This document shows, one piece after another, positions 17,325 to 25,763 of a stretch of 64,000 bases of DNA. The first letter of the stretch is position 1, and each line of letters starts with the position of its first letter. The DNA is taken from positions 1-64,000 of the forward strand of contig JACJWX010000004.1 in assembly GCA_020636905.1 (NCBI GenBank), written 5' to 3'. Both the position numbers and the translations under genes were made by a program. The notes beneath the pieces are model-generated. The model had not been told where the DNA came from. It did not search any database and saw only the letters and a program-made list of their open reading frames with translations. The stretch is from Actinomycetota bacterium (lineage in GTDB: Bacteria > Actinomycetota > Thermoleophilia > Miltoncostaeales > Miltoncostaeaceae).

Positions 17325-18842
17325 CTACACGCTGCGGAGTGACGTGTCGCGTCGCTGCAGTCGAGCCCTGACCATGGAGAGCCGTTCCCGGTCGCGGGGC
17401 CCGATCCCGCCCGCGAGCACGAACACGCCGACGTAGGCGACGGTGCCCGCCGCGAGCGCGGCGAGGGTGCCGAAGTGCCCGGGCAGCGCGAGGTCGGTCA
17501 CGCGGGCGCCGGCGAGCCCCCACGCGTAGGCGGCGCCGATGGCCAGCATTTCGCGCACACCCCACAGATCGCTCAGCGGTTCGGACAGCAGCCCCCTCAC
17601 GGTCGGGTGCATGACCACGGTGGAGCTGAAGATCCCCAGCACCAGGCCGAGCGCCGGCCCGGTTGCCCCCCAGCGCATGGCCGCCGGAATGGCCACACCC
17701 ACCCCGACGATCGTTCCCACGGTCGCCGCGACCGTGGTGAGCCCCGGACGGTCGACCGCGTAGAGGGCGGTGACGTGGATGCTGTCGACGGCCTGGAGCG
17801 CCTGGTAGAGCAGGATGAGGGTCAGGGCGGTTGCGCCCTTTGCGAACCCCGGTCCGAAGACGTTCATGATCCCTTCCGCGGCACCCCCGCCCACCGCCGC
17901 GACGAGCAGCATCGCCACCAGCACGTAGCGGACCGAGTCGGCCCAGGCGCGGTCATAGCCGTGGTGGTCGCCCTGCTCGCGCCGTTCGACGAGCGTGGGC
18001 AGCAACACCTCGTTGACGCGGATCGTGCCTTCCTTGATGCGATCGCCAAGCTGCCGGGCCCGGTTCCAGGCGCCGACCTGGGCCACCGAGGAGGTGACGC
18101 CGAGGATCCAGGTGCCGGCTTCGGCGTTGACCCCGATCACGATGCCGCCGGGTGCCGCCTTGGCGCCGAACTTGACCATCGGGGGCAACGCGCGCACGCC
18201 CTCGACGAACGCCTCGCGAGGCACCCGGAACCGCATGACACGACGGAGCGCCGAGACCCGCGGACCGAGCGACACGGCCCATGATCCGATCGTCGCCCAC
18301 ACGAGCCCCCAGACGGTTCCCCATTGGAGTCCCAGCGCCACGGCCAGCGCCAGGAACGCGAGCGCCTGGACGAGGCGGACCCAGAAGAGCTGCCGGCCCG
18401 AGCGGAAGGCGTTCAGCACGCTGTCGATGTTCCAGCAGGTGTTGGTGATGATCACGTACCCGACGATCTGCACCGCCATGGGGCGCACCAGATCGGGCTC
18501 CCCGATGGGCCCGCGCATGACCATCGTCGCTCCGAGCGCCACCAGCGCCGCGATGATCAACGTCAGCCCCACCGAGAACGCGAACACCGCCGCGGTCAGC
18601 CCCGTGACGAGCGGGTCTCGGGGCTGAAGCACCGAGAGCGCGCGGATGAGGGCCGCCTGCTCCTGGACGGTCGACAGGTAGGTCAGCACACCCACCGGGG
18701 CGAGCGTCAGGGCGTACTGGCCGATGACGTCGACGCCGTAGATGCGGGCGATCACCACGCTGCCGACGAGGCCGATGAGCGCCACCGAGCCGAAGCTCAG
18801 GAACCCGTGTCCGAGCGCGGTCTTGAACGACTCGCGGCTCAT
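17325..18842 (-). CDS. lipopolysaccharide/oligosaccharide flippase (Wzx/MOP superfamily)
   Basis: A 505-residue polytopic protein with about 12-14 membrane helices and few charged residues between them. It begins MSRESFKTALGHGFLSFGSVALIGLVGSVVIARIYG, the N-terminal signature of MOP/Wzx exporters. The repeated helix pairs and the mid-protein NAEAGTWILGVTSSVAQVGAWNRARQLGDRI, with its loop arginines, match Wzx proteins. It would flip undecaprenyl-linked repeat units to the outer face. Its start overlaps the stop of the PIG-L gene (ATGA, 18839-18842); it is the last gene of a four-gene coupled operon. Confidence 0.88.
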   Translation of the reverse strand: MSRESFKTALGHGFLSFGSVALIGLVGSVVIARIYGVDVIGQYALTLAPVGVLTYLSTVQEQAALIRALSVLQPRDPLVTGLTAAVFAFSVGLTLIIAALVALGATMVMRGPIGEPDLVRPMAVQIVGYVIITNTCWNIDSVLNAFRSGRQLFWVRLVQALAFLALAVALGLQWGTVWGLVWATIGSWAVSLGPRVSALRRVMRFRVPREAFVEGVRALPPMVKFGAKAAPGGIVIGVNAEAGTWILGVTSSVAQVGAWNRARQLGDRIKEGTIRVNEVLLPTLVERREQGDHHGYDRAWADSVRYVLVAMLLVAAVGGGAAEGIMNVFGPGFAKGATALTLILLYQALQAVDSIHVTALYAVDRPGLTTVAATVGTIVGVGVAIPAAMRWGATGPALGLVLGIFSSTVVMHPTVRGLLSEPLSDLWGVREMLAIGAAYAWGLAGARVTDLALPGHFGTLAALAAGTVAYVGVFVLAGGIGPRDRERLSMVRARLQRRDTSLRSV

Positions 18843-19486
18843 GGCCGCCAGATGAGTTTGCGTACGTGGAAGCCCTCGGCCAGGCCCTCGGGTGCTCCCG
18901 CTTCGATGCCGCGCAACCGCATCACCGCATCGAATGTGTCAGGCGTGAACCATCCCTTCCCGCGCTGGGATGCGAACTGGTCCATCAGGTGGCGGACCTT
19001 GCGGTCGGCGAGGGCGCGCGTGACGGGGACGAGCACGTTCGGGGTGGTCAGATCGCCGTCGAACTTCGGGATCTCGTACTCCATGATCAGGCTGTCGCGG
19101 AACGCCTGGTGCGCGACGTCACCGCAGAACCGGTGATCCTGATGCATGTCGTCACGTCTGTGTGTCAGGACCAGGTCCGGCGCCACCTCGTTCCCCACGC
19201 GATGGATGAGTTCCTTCCCGGCGACCGCGTCCTCGTACGGGAGGTAGCCGTCGCGCAGCCCGCCGCACATCACGTTGGGTTCCGTCTCCGCGAAGAAGAC
19301 CGCGGCACTCGCGGCGGCCTCCGCCTGACGGTCCGGTCCGCCGGTGAGCACCACCCAGGTGAAGGTGATCTCCGGATCGTGGTCGTGGAGGGCGAGCATC
19401 GTGGCGCCGCACCCGATCTCGATGTCGTCGGAGTGCGCACCGATCGCGAGGACCCGGCGGACGCCGTCGGTGGAGAACCCGATCAT
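18839..19486 (-). CDS. PIG-L family deacetylase
   Basis: A 215-residue zinc-dependent N-acetyl sugar deacetylase. The metal motif AHSDDIEIGCGAT (H-x-D-D) is near residue 17 and the third ligand is in HRRDDMHQDHR. The family removes acetyl groups from N-acetylglucosaminyl compounds, including glycan intermediates. The start at 19486 (MIGFSTDG) shares ATGA with the stop of the cytidylyltransferase gene, and its own stop overlaps the flippase start. Placement suggests it de-N-acetylates or trims a sugar in the repeat unit. Confidence 0.9.
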   Translation of the reverse strand: MIGFSTDGVRRVLAIGAHSDDIEIGCGATMLALHDHDPEITFTWVVLTGGPDRQAEAAASAAVFFAETEPNVMCGGLRDGYLPYEDAVAGKELIHRVGNEVAPDLVLTHRRDDMHQDHRFCGDVAHQAFRDSLIMEYEIPKFDGDLTTPNVLVPVTRALADRKVRHLMDQFASQRGKGWFTPDTFDAVMRLRGIEAGAPEGLAEGFHVRKLIWRP

Positions 19487-20280
19487 CCGCCCGACGATCC
19501 GCCGTTCTGCTCCCACACCCGCCAGGGGCCGCCGCCGGCCTCGACCATCGCCTCGAGTTCCTGCTGCTCCTTGAGGGTGTCCATGGGGGCCCAGAACCCT
19601 TCGTAGCGGTACGCGGTCAGTTCCTTCTTCGCCCGGAGCTTCGAGAACACGTCGGTCACCAGCTCCTCGCCGGGCTCCATGTCGTCGAAGATGCGGCGGT
19701 GCATGACGAAGTATCCCCCGTTGATCCAGATGTCGGAGCGGGTGATGTCCTTGACCTCGGTGACCAGGCCGTGATCGTCGGTCTCGACCGTGTGGAAGGT
19801 GTAGCTCGGGCGGACCATCAGGAACGCCGCGGTGGCGTCCCGGGTGGTGGCATGGAAGAGCAGTTTCGGGAGCGGGGCATCGGTGAGGACGTCACCGTAG
19901 TTGGCCAGAAAACGCTCGTCATCGCCGATGTACTTCCGCACCCGCCTGAGCCGCTCGCCGACGTTGGCCGAATACCCCGTGTCGACGAAGGTGATGCGCC
20001 AGTCGGCGATGTCCTCGTTGAGCAGCCTGACACGCGAGCCTCCGCCCGACAGCACGAAGTCGTTCGAGAGGGCCTCGTTGTAGTTGAGGAAGTACTCCTT
20101 GATGACTTCCTGCTTGTGACCGAGGCACAGGATGAACTCGGTGTGCCCGTGGTGCGCGAAGTACTTCATCACGTGCCACAGCACCGGGCGCCCGCCGATG
20201 TTGACCATCGGCTTGGGGATCGAGGTGGACGCCTCCTGCATCCGCAGGCCCTTGCCACCGCAGAACAGCACGACCTTCAT
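19483..20280 (-). CDS. rfbF: glucose-1-phosphate cytidylyltransferase
   Basis: A 265-residue nucleotidyltransferase. The N-terminal motif FCGGKGLRMQE and the substrate lysine in STSIPKPMVNIGGRPVLWHVMKYF fit RfbF. LCLGHKQEVIKEYFLNY, NYGDVLTDA (metal Asp) and WINGGYFVMHRRIFD match as well. It makes CDP-glucose from CTP and glucose 1-phosphate, the entry to CDP-deoxysugars. The start at 20280 shares ATGA with the stop of the methyltransferase gene. The CDP-glucose 4,6-dehydratase (RfbG) that normally follows is not present as a recognisable second gene here; the SDR at 25753 is the only candidate in view. Confidence 0.95.
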   Translation of the reverse strand: MKVVLFCGGKGLRMQEASTSIPKPMVNIGGRPVLWHVMKYFAHHGHTEFILCLGHKQEVIKEYFLNYNEALSNDFVLSGGGSRVRLLNEDIADWRITFVDTGYSANVGERLRRVRKYIGDDERFLANYGDVLTDAPLPKLLFHATTRDATAAFLMVRPSYTFHTVETDDHGLVTEVKDITRSDIWINGGYFVMHRRIFDDMEPGEELVTDVFSKLRAKKELTAYRYEGFWAPMDTLKEQQELEAMVEAGGGPWRVWEQNGGSSGG

Positions 20281-21539
20281 CGGGGGGTCACCTCCATGGT
20301 CGTCGGCACCGGCACCACCAAGGTGGCGCCCCACTCCCGGGTGTACGCGAGCTGCGTGGCGATCTCGTCCTTGAGGTTCCACGGCAGGATCAGGATGACG
20401 TCGGGACGCGTGCGGGCCAGGTGCTCGGGCGGATGGATCGGGATGTGGGTGCCTGGCGTGAAGCGGCCGTGCTTGTAGGGGTTCCGATCGACGGCGTACG
20501 CCACCAGGTCGGTCCGGATACCGCAGTAGTTCAGGAGCGTGTTGCCCTTGCCGGGCGCCCCGTACGCCGCGACGGTGCGGCCGGCCTCGCGCTGGTCGAT
20601 CAGGTAACGCAACAGGGCACGCTTGCTTGCTTCGACCGCGGCGCCGAAGCCCTCGTAGGGTGCGGGGGTCAGGTAGCCGGCCCGTTCCTCGCGAGCGATC
20701 AGCTCGCCCACCGCGGGAGCGGTCGTATGGACCCCGTCGTGCCCGGCGAAGACCCGCAGCGAGCCGCCGTGCGTCGGGATCTCCTCGACGTCGAAGACCT
20801 CGAGTCCATGGGCGGCAAGCACGCTGCGAACCGTGATGAGCGACAGATACGAGTAGTGCTCGTGGTAGATCGTGTCGTACTGGACCTCGTCGATGAGCCG
20901 CATCAGGTGGGGGAACTCGAAGGTCACCACACCATCGGGGGCGAGCAGGGTCGCGAACCCGGCCACGAAGTCGTTGATGTCGGGTACGTGGGCGAGCACG
21001 TTGTTTGCGGCCATCAGGTCGGCGCGGTGTCCCGCGGCCACGAGTTCCTCGGCGAGCGCGCGTCCGAAGAACCCGACGTGCGTGCGGACGCCGCGCTCGC
21101 GGGCGGCCTCGGCCACGTTGTCGGCGGGCTCGATGCCGAGCACCGGGATTCCGCGCTCGACGAAGTGCTGCAGCAGGTACCCGTCGTTGCTGGCGATCTC
21201 CACCACGAGCGAATCGGCGTCCAGCCCGAGCTCGGGCACCCGCGCCTCCGCGTAGCGGCGGGCGTGCTCGACCCAGCTCGTGGAGTAGCTGGAGAAGTAC
21301 GCGTACTCACCGCCGAAGATCTCGTCGGCCGCCACATACTCCTCGAGCTGCACCAGGTGGCAGGCGTCGCACACGCGGACATGCAGGGGCGAGAACGCTT
21401 CGGCGTGGTTGAGCTGCTCGGCCGTCAGGAAGCTCTCGCACGGCGGCGACATCCCGAGGTCCACCACGGTGCGGCTCACCGGCACCCCGCAGAAGCGGCA
21501 GGGCGGCGACGGGAGCGCCTCGAATGTGTTGGGGGCCAC
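20277..21539 (-). CDS. sugar C-methyltransferase-type SAM methyltransferase
   Basis: A 420-residue protein with the three-part layout of C-methyltransferases acting on nucleotide sugars (TylCIII/NovU type). The first part is an N-terminal zinc-binding domain with CRFCG and CDACH cysteine pairs and the MSPPCESFL loop. The second is a SAM fold (VVEIASNDGYLLQHF, YDTIYHEHYSYLSL). The third is a C-terminal Rossmann-like domain (VAAYGAPGKGNTLLNYCGI). The HEHYSY motif holds catalytic His/Tyr residues. It would add a branch methyl to a 4-keto sugar. I start at the GTG at 21539, preceded by GAGGAA about six bases upstream; an earlier GTG is possible. Confidence 0.92.
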   Translation of the reverse strand: MAPNTFEALPSPPCRFCGVPVSRTVVDLGMSPPCESFLTAEQLNHAEAFSPLHVRVCDACHLVQLEEYVAADEIFGGEYAYFSSYSTSWVEHARRYAEARVPELGLDADSLVVEIASNDGYLLQHFVERGIPVLGIEPADNVAEAARERGVRTHVGFFGRALAEELVAAGHRADLMAANNVLAHVPDINDFVAGFATLLAPDGVVTFEFPHLMRLIDEVQYDTIYHEHYSYLSLITVRSVLAAHGLEVFDVEEIPTHGGSLRVFAGHDGVHTTAPAVGELIAREERAGYLTPAPYEGFGAAVEASKRALLRYLIDQREAGRTVAAYGAPGKGNTLLNYCGIRTDLVAYAVDRNPYKHGRFTPGTHIPIHPPEHLARTRPDVILILPWNLKDEIATQLAYTREWGATLVVPVPTTMEVTPR

Positions 21540-21607
21540 GATGGTTCCTCGGTTACCCTTGCTGACTGACACCTGCAGACGCCCCACCGACCAGGAAAAC
21601 CGATCGC

Positions 21608-22096
21608 ATGTCGCTCACCGACGGGACCTATTCCCTCATCGGCACCCCGATCCACGATGTGACCGTTGTCCCGCTCCGGCGCGTTCCCGACGAGCGCGGA
21701 ACCATCCTGCACATGTTGCGCGCCGACGATGAACATTTTGTCAGCTTTGGTGAGATCTACTTCACCACGCTCTACGCGGACGTCGTGAAGGGGTGGCACC
21801 GCCACGAGGACATGACCCTCAACTACGCCTGCATCCACGGGCGCGTGAAGGTGGTGATCTTCGATGACCGGGAGGCCTCGCCCACACGCGGGTCGTTGAT
21901 GGAGATCTTCCTCGGCCCCGACAACCACAGCCTGATCGTGATCCCGCCCGGAGTCTGGAACGGCATGAAGGGGATGTCACGCCCGAGCGCCCTGGTGGCC
22001 AACTGCGCCACGCACGTCCACAACCCGACCCGCACCAGCCGGGCGGACCCGTTCGGTGACACCGTCCCCTACGACTGGGCCGTCCGGCAGCACTAG
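21608..22096 (+). CDS. dTDP-4-dehydrorhamnose 3,5-epimerase-like cupin protein
   Basis: A 162-residue RmlC/RfbC-like cupin. Visible are PDERGTILHML (start of the substrate pocket), GEIYFTTLYADVVKGWHRHEDMTLNYACIHGRVKVVIFDDR with the catalytic-type His in WHRH, and LIVIPPGVWNGMKG closing the barrel. Family members epimerise or isomerise 4-keto nucleotide sugars. With CDP-glucose synthase and a C-methyltransferase divergent from it, it probably acts on a CDP-4-keto sugar. The TAG stop codon (22094-22096) is also the first three bases of a repeat element. An AGGA ribosome site lies about 11 bases before the ATG. Confidence 0.85.
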   Translation: MSLTDGTYSLIGTPIHDVTVVPLRRVPDERGTILHMLRADDEHFVSFGEIYFTTLYADVVKGWHRHEDMTLNYACIHGRVKVVIFDDREASPTRGSLMEIFLGPDNHSLIVIPPGVWNGMKGMSRPSALVANCATHVHNPTRTSRADPFGDTVPYDWAVRQH

Positions 22097-22278
22097 TGCC
22101 CTGAGTCGAAGGCTTCGCGGCAGCCTGGCGGCTGCAAACCCACACGCAACCCACCACCGCCCCCGGTCACGGGTGCGTTGCCGATGGTGCGTCGTCGGCT
22201 GCCATGCCACGGCATTGCCCCAAACTCCTTGTTGCGCGGTTTCGCTCGCCACGCCGCTCCGAACCTCCGACCCGACAC
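22094..22278 (+). repeat. structured repeat with inverted ends, copy A (tandem with B)
   Basis: About 185 bp beginning TAGTGCCCTGAGTCGAAGG, the TAG being the stop codon of the epimerase-like gene. It contains a hairpin GCAGCC-TGGC-GGCTGC (around 22120-22135), a second one ATGCC-AC-GGCAT (around 22204-22215) and a conserved GTTGC..GGTTT.CGCTCGCCACGC block. It ends near CGAACCTCCGACCCGACAC, an imperfect inverted copy of the beginning. Copy B follows directly. Both strands lack a shared reading frame with the other copies. Together with B it fills most of the gene-free stretch to 22613. Confidence 0.8.
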
Positions 22279-22468
22279 CGGTGTCCCGCGTCGAAGGCTC
22301 GCGGCAGCCTGGCGGCTGCAACCCACACGCAACCCTCCACCGCCGGATCATCGGTACCCGCCAGGTCCGTCGGCTCGGGCCATGCCACCGGCATTGTCCG
22401 ACCTCCTCCTTGTTGCACGCGGTTTTCGCTCGCCACGCTGCTCCCGAACCTCCGACTCACGACACTAG
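22279..22468 (+). repeat. structured repeat with inverted ends, copy B (tandem with A)
   Basis: About 190 bp in the same orientation as copy A. It starts GTGTCCCGCGTCGAAGG, keeps the GCAGCC-TGGC-GGCTGC hairpin and a perfect ATGCC-ACC-GGCAT hairpin, and ends CCGACTCACGACACTAG. That end read on the other strand (TAGTGTCGTGAGTCGG) is the inverted counterpart of the family's left end. Bases 22469-22613, between this copy and the next gene, hold nothing I can identify. Confidence 0.8.
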
Positions 22469-22613
22469 TCCGCGGGAAGGCGCAGTGTGCGGCGCCAGGC
22501 CGGCAGCGCGACTGCCGAGCGCCGCGGATGCCTCCACCGAGGCTATCGCGACCAGCACGGCGGCGGCGATGCACGCCGCCGCCGGCTCCTGCCGAGACCC
22601 CTGGATTCCCCGT

Positions 22614-23330
22614 TCACGTCGCGATCGGGTCGCTGACCGTCGCGACTGAGGTGGCGCGCTGGACGCCCGGGCGACGCAGGAGCGACCAACCCACGCCCGC
22701 GAACCAGACGATCAGCCCGAGCCCGAAGACGAGCCCGACCGGTTCCAGCGGCGGAACCACGGTGACCAGGCCTGAGACCCCCGAGGCCAAGCCGAGCAGC
22801 GCGATCCAGCGCGACAACAACCCCGACCTGAGGGCGACAGCGCTGACCAGGAGCACCCATGTCCCGCCGACGACCTCGTTCCCGCCGCCCATGCCGTTCT
22901 GCACCGCTTCGAGCGAGGACCACAGGGCCCCGGCGAGCGCTGCATCGCGGTCCGCGAGGTCGGCGATCGCCCCGACACCGGTGTTGGCGATCATGCCCGC
23001 GGCGAGGACCAGACCGGACCAGATCAAGCCCAGGGCCGTCGACACCTTCACCCAGCCCGAACCGGCCGAGCTCAGCCGTTCATGGAGTGCCAGCACCAGC
23101 GGCACCAGCGCCAGGCCGAACACGATGAGCGTGACCACGTACCAGACGTGCAGCGCCGCCCGGTGATCCACCACGAACGACACCCCCTCGGCGGCGCTCA
23201 GTGCCTCGGTCGCGTAGTCGCGAAGCACGGTGGCGAACATCGCGATGCCGACGATGAACGTTCCCGCCAGCAGCAGCGACGCCCAGCCCCCGATCCGACT
23301 CCCGACCTCCCCGCGCAATACCGATCGCAT
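22614..23330 (-). CDS. DUF4386-like integral membrane protein
   Basis: A 238-residue protein with about seven membrane helices and short loops, like DUF4386 proteins. It begins MRSVLRGEVGSRIGGWASLLLAGTF; later helices include WYVVTLIVFGLALVPLVLAL, ALGLIWSGLVLAAGMIANTG and VGLVFGLGLIVWFAGVGWSLL. The loop ALWSSLEAVQNGMGGGNEVVGGTW is a family-like feature. The start at 23330 has a perfect AGGAGG six bases upstream; the longer in-frame opening is arginine-rich and spurious. It lies 101 bases downstream of the GlxA-type regulator in the same direction. Function unknown. Confidence 0.75.
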   Translation of the reverse strand: MRSVLRGEVGSRIGGWASLLLAGTFIVGIAMFATVLRDYATEALSAAEGVSFVVDHRAALHVWYVVTLIVFGLALVPLVLALHERLSSAGSGWVKVSTALGLIWSGLVLAAGMIANTGVGAIADLADRDAALAGALWSSLEAVQNGMGGGNEVVGGTWVLLVSAVALRSGLLSRWIALLGLASGVSGLVTVVPPLEPVGLVFGLGLIVWFAGVGWSLLRRPGVQRATSVATVSDPIAT

Positions 23331-23431
23331 CCCCAACCTCCTGTGTGCGTGAACTCGTGCACTCAGGATCCCCGCGACGCCCCGGCGCCGCCACGACCGC
23401 CCGTTGACGTTTCGTGACCGCTGTCCCGCGG

Positions 23432-24418
23432 TCAGCCCTCGCCGCCCGGCGGGTGCGGCGGTCGACGGAACCGGTCGCGGTACTCGTCGGGAGTGATGCC
23501 CACGACACGGCTGAACGCGCGGATGAATGTCTCGACGCGCCCATAGCCGCACGCGGCTGCGACTCCCGCGAGGCCGCCATCACCGTGCTCCAGGAGACGG
23601 CGCGCGTGGTCGATGCGGGCGCGTTCGACGTAGCGCCCCAGCGATCCACCCGTCTCTCGAGCGAACGCTCGCTGCAGACCACGCTCGCTCATGTGCACCC
23701 GTCGGGCGAGATCGCGCACGGTGAGGTCCTGTTCCGGGTGATCGACGATGTATGCGAGCAGGTCGGCGATGGTGGCGTTGGTGACCGAGGTGGGGCTCAG
23801 GTGCGCGCTGAACTGGTCCTGGCCGCCGGCCCGCTGCAGGTACACGACGAGGTGCTTGGCGGTCGCGGACGCGACCTCGGAGCCATGGTGGCGTCGCACG
23901 AACTCCAGGGCCAGGTCGATGCCGGCGGTCACGCCCGCCGACGACCAGATTCCGTCGCACAGGAAGATGGGGTTCGACTCGACCTTCACCGCGGGCCGTC
24001 GGCGGCGGAGATGGTCGGCCATCGCCCAGTGCGTGGTGGCCCGGCGGCCGTCCAGCAGCCCGGTTTCGGCCATCAGGATCGCCCCGCTGCAGATCGAGCC
24101 GAGCTCACCGCTCCGATCGGCGAGCGCCCGCAGGGCGTCGGTGAACATCGGGTCGTCCGCGGTGCGCTCCACCGTCTCGCCACCAGCCACCAGCAGCACA
24201 TCTGGCCGCAGGTCCGGATCCACCATCGGGCGATCGACCACCAGCCGCGGACCGCTGGCTGTGGTGATCGGGCCGACGGCATCGCCCACCAGCTCCACCT
24301 CGTAGGCCGAACGATCCCCCAGCACGTATCCCGCGAAGGAAAAGACGTCGGCGGGCCCGAGGACGTCCAGGCCCTGGACGTCCTCGAACACCACGATCGC
24401 TACGGAACGCCGGTGCAT
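23432..24418 (-). CDS. GlxA-family transcriptional regulator (DJ-1/PfpI domain plus AraC DNA-binding domain)
   Basis: A 328-residue two-domain regulator. The N-terminal DJ-1/PfpI-like domain spans residues 5-190, with SICSGAILMAETGLLDGRRATTHW holding the nucleophile-elbow Cys. The C-terminal AraC domain has two helix-turn-helix units (LTVRDLARRVHMSERGLQRAFARETG and GLAGVAAACGYGRVETFIRAFSRVVGITPDEYR). Such proteins sense small nitrogenous or amino-acid-like molecules; the effector here is unknown. The likely target is the membrane protein gene downstream in the same direction. Confidence 0.92.
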   Translation of the reverse strand: MHRRSVAIVVFEDVQGLDVLGPADVFSFAGYVLGDRSAYEVELVGDAVGPITTASGPRLVVDRPMVDPDLRPDVLLVAGGETVERTADDPMFTDALRALADRSGELGSICSGAILMAETGLLDGRRATTHWAMADHLRRRRPAVKVESNPIFLCDGIWSSAGVTAGIDLALEFVRRHHGSEVASATAKHLVVYLQRAGGQDQFSAHLSPTSVTNATIADLLAYIVDHPEQDLTVRDLARRVHMSERGLQRAFARETGGSLGRYVERARIDHARRLLEHGDGGLAGVAAACGYGRVETFIRAFSRVVGITPDEYRDRFRRPPHPPGGEG

Positions 24419-24443
24419 GATGCGAAGTCTGGTGGGACAGCGG

Positions 24444-25763
24444 TCAGGAGCGCAACAACCCCGCCGCCCGAAGGTCGTCGGCGGCGGACCGGATCACGTC
24501 GAACGGGAGCCCCGAGCGGTCGGCGCAGTCCATCAGCGAGTGATCACCGTCCGCGAGGTTGAGCACCCACAGCATCGCCATCTCGTGCTGGTTCCCCTTC
24601 TCCCCGCCGCGCCGGTTGGTGAGCCCGCGCCGGCCGAGCTGCGGTTCGCCGTGCGGATTGATGGAAACCGGGCGTTCGTCGTGTTCCAGCACCGCGATGG
24701 TGTCGAGGATCACCCGCAACGTGTCGGTCAGCGCCTCGGCACTGACGAGCGACATGTCGTCGTCCGAGGTGTGGTTCTCGGGGTACTCCCCCGGCGGCGT
24801 GCGGGTGAGCGCGCCGATCGGGAGCCGGAAGCCCGGCGAGTTGTACTGGCGCTCGTCTCCTCCCCAGGGCAGGAACGGCCGGATGTCGGCCCCCGTCTCG
24901 TGATCGGCCAGCACAAGTGCCATGGCGCGATCCACTGTCTGGTTTCCGTCCCGCGTGCGGCGGTATGTGATCGGTCCGGGGTCCCCGGCGCACATCACGG
25001 CCAGGCCCGCATGGACGCGATCGAGGCGGCTGAGGTTGTCGTGCAGCCACCACAGCGGCCCGATCGTCCCGGGTGAGAACAGGATGCGGTGGGTACGGCG
25101 CAGCGGGCCCGCGGCGTGCAGCAGCCGCCCCAGTTCGGCGAGCACCGCGACGCCCGACAGGTTGTCATTGGCGAGCCCCGGGTGGCAGACCGGGGTGCTG
25201 ATGAGGACCTCTTCCGAGGTGACGCCCGGGACCACGATCTCGCCGACGGTCATCGATCCCTCCGGATCGAGCTCCGTGTCGATGAGCACGGCATAGTCCC
25301 CGTCGCCAAGGGCGTCGATGTCCCGCTGCGGCAGGCAGAAGCCCCACCGGGGTTCCCAGTAGCTCGTGCGGTACGGGGTGGCGGCCGGGCGGTCCGCGAG
25401 GCCGTGCAGGTTCGGCAGCAGCGCCTCCCGCGACAGCGTCTGCCGGACCGGCACGCTGTACCCGAGCAGGTGGAGGGGCGAGGCGGCCGCGTCCACCACG
25501 CGCGTGCCGTCCGGCGCGGTGACGTGGGCCTCGCGCACGCGCCACTCCGGTGGCACGGTCCAGTCGAAGACCCGCGTGCCGGATGGGACCTCGGTCACCT
25601 CGACGGGGACCGAGCGTGCCACGGCCGCCAGGGTCCCCCGCACCCCGTCACCGGTCAGGCTGCGGGGCAGGTCGAACGTTTCGCGCATCAGGGCGAGCAT
25701 GCGCTGCCCGGAGTCCCCCACCGTGACGTCCATCCCGGTCACCCGGGTCGGCTCAGCCGGCAT
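24444..25763 (-). CDS. DUF4910 aminopeptidase-like protein with C-terminal winged helix
   Basis: A 439-residue protein. An N-terminal region with FDLPRSLTGDGVRGTL and a PA-like insert (VFDWTVPPEWRVREAHVTAPDG) precedes an M28-like aminopeptidase core. The metal ligands sit in STPVCHPGLANDNLSG and in later GGDERQYNSPG and ENHTSDDD. The last 90 residues (RRGGEKGNQHEMAMLWVLNLADGDHSL onward) form the small winged-helix typical of DUF4910. The family sits widely in glycan loci, but its substrate is not established. The start at 25763 overlaps the SDR stop; an in-frame ATG at 25733 is the alternative. Confidence 0.85.
   Translation of the reverse strand: MPAEPTRVTGMDVTVGDSGQRMLALMRETFDLPRSLTGDGVRGTLAAVARSVPVEVTEVPSGTRVFDWTVPPEWRVREAHVTAPDGTRVVDAAASPLHLLGYSVPVRQTLSREALLPNLHGLADRPAATPYRTSYWEPRWGFCLPQRDIDALGDGDYAVLIDTELDPEGSMTVGEIVVPGVTSEEVLISTPVCHPGLANDNLSGVAVLAELGRLLHAAGPLRRTHRILFSPGTIGPLWWLHDNLSRLDRVHAGLAVMCAGDPGPITYRRTRDGNQTVDRAMALVLADHETGADIRPFLPWGGDERQYNSPGFRLPIGALTRTPPGEYPENHTSDDDMSLVSAEALTDTLRVILDTIAVLEHDERPVSINPHGEPQLGRRGLTNRRGGEKGNQHEMAMLWVLNLADGDHSLMDCADRSGLPFDVIRSAADDLRAAGLLRS

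Noticed and set aside
22093..22332. Short open frames inside the repeats (peptide ending LQPPGCRE.FDSGH)
   Set aside because: The frame is kept in copies A and C but shifted in copy B, so the likeness comes from the conserved DNA and not from a protein.
22470..22610. Hydrophobic minus-strand string next to repeat B that could be a lost membrane protein's tail
   Set aside because: It has no start, no ribosome site and no match that I recognise; GCC-rich DNA gives such runs by chance.
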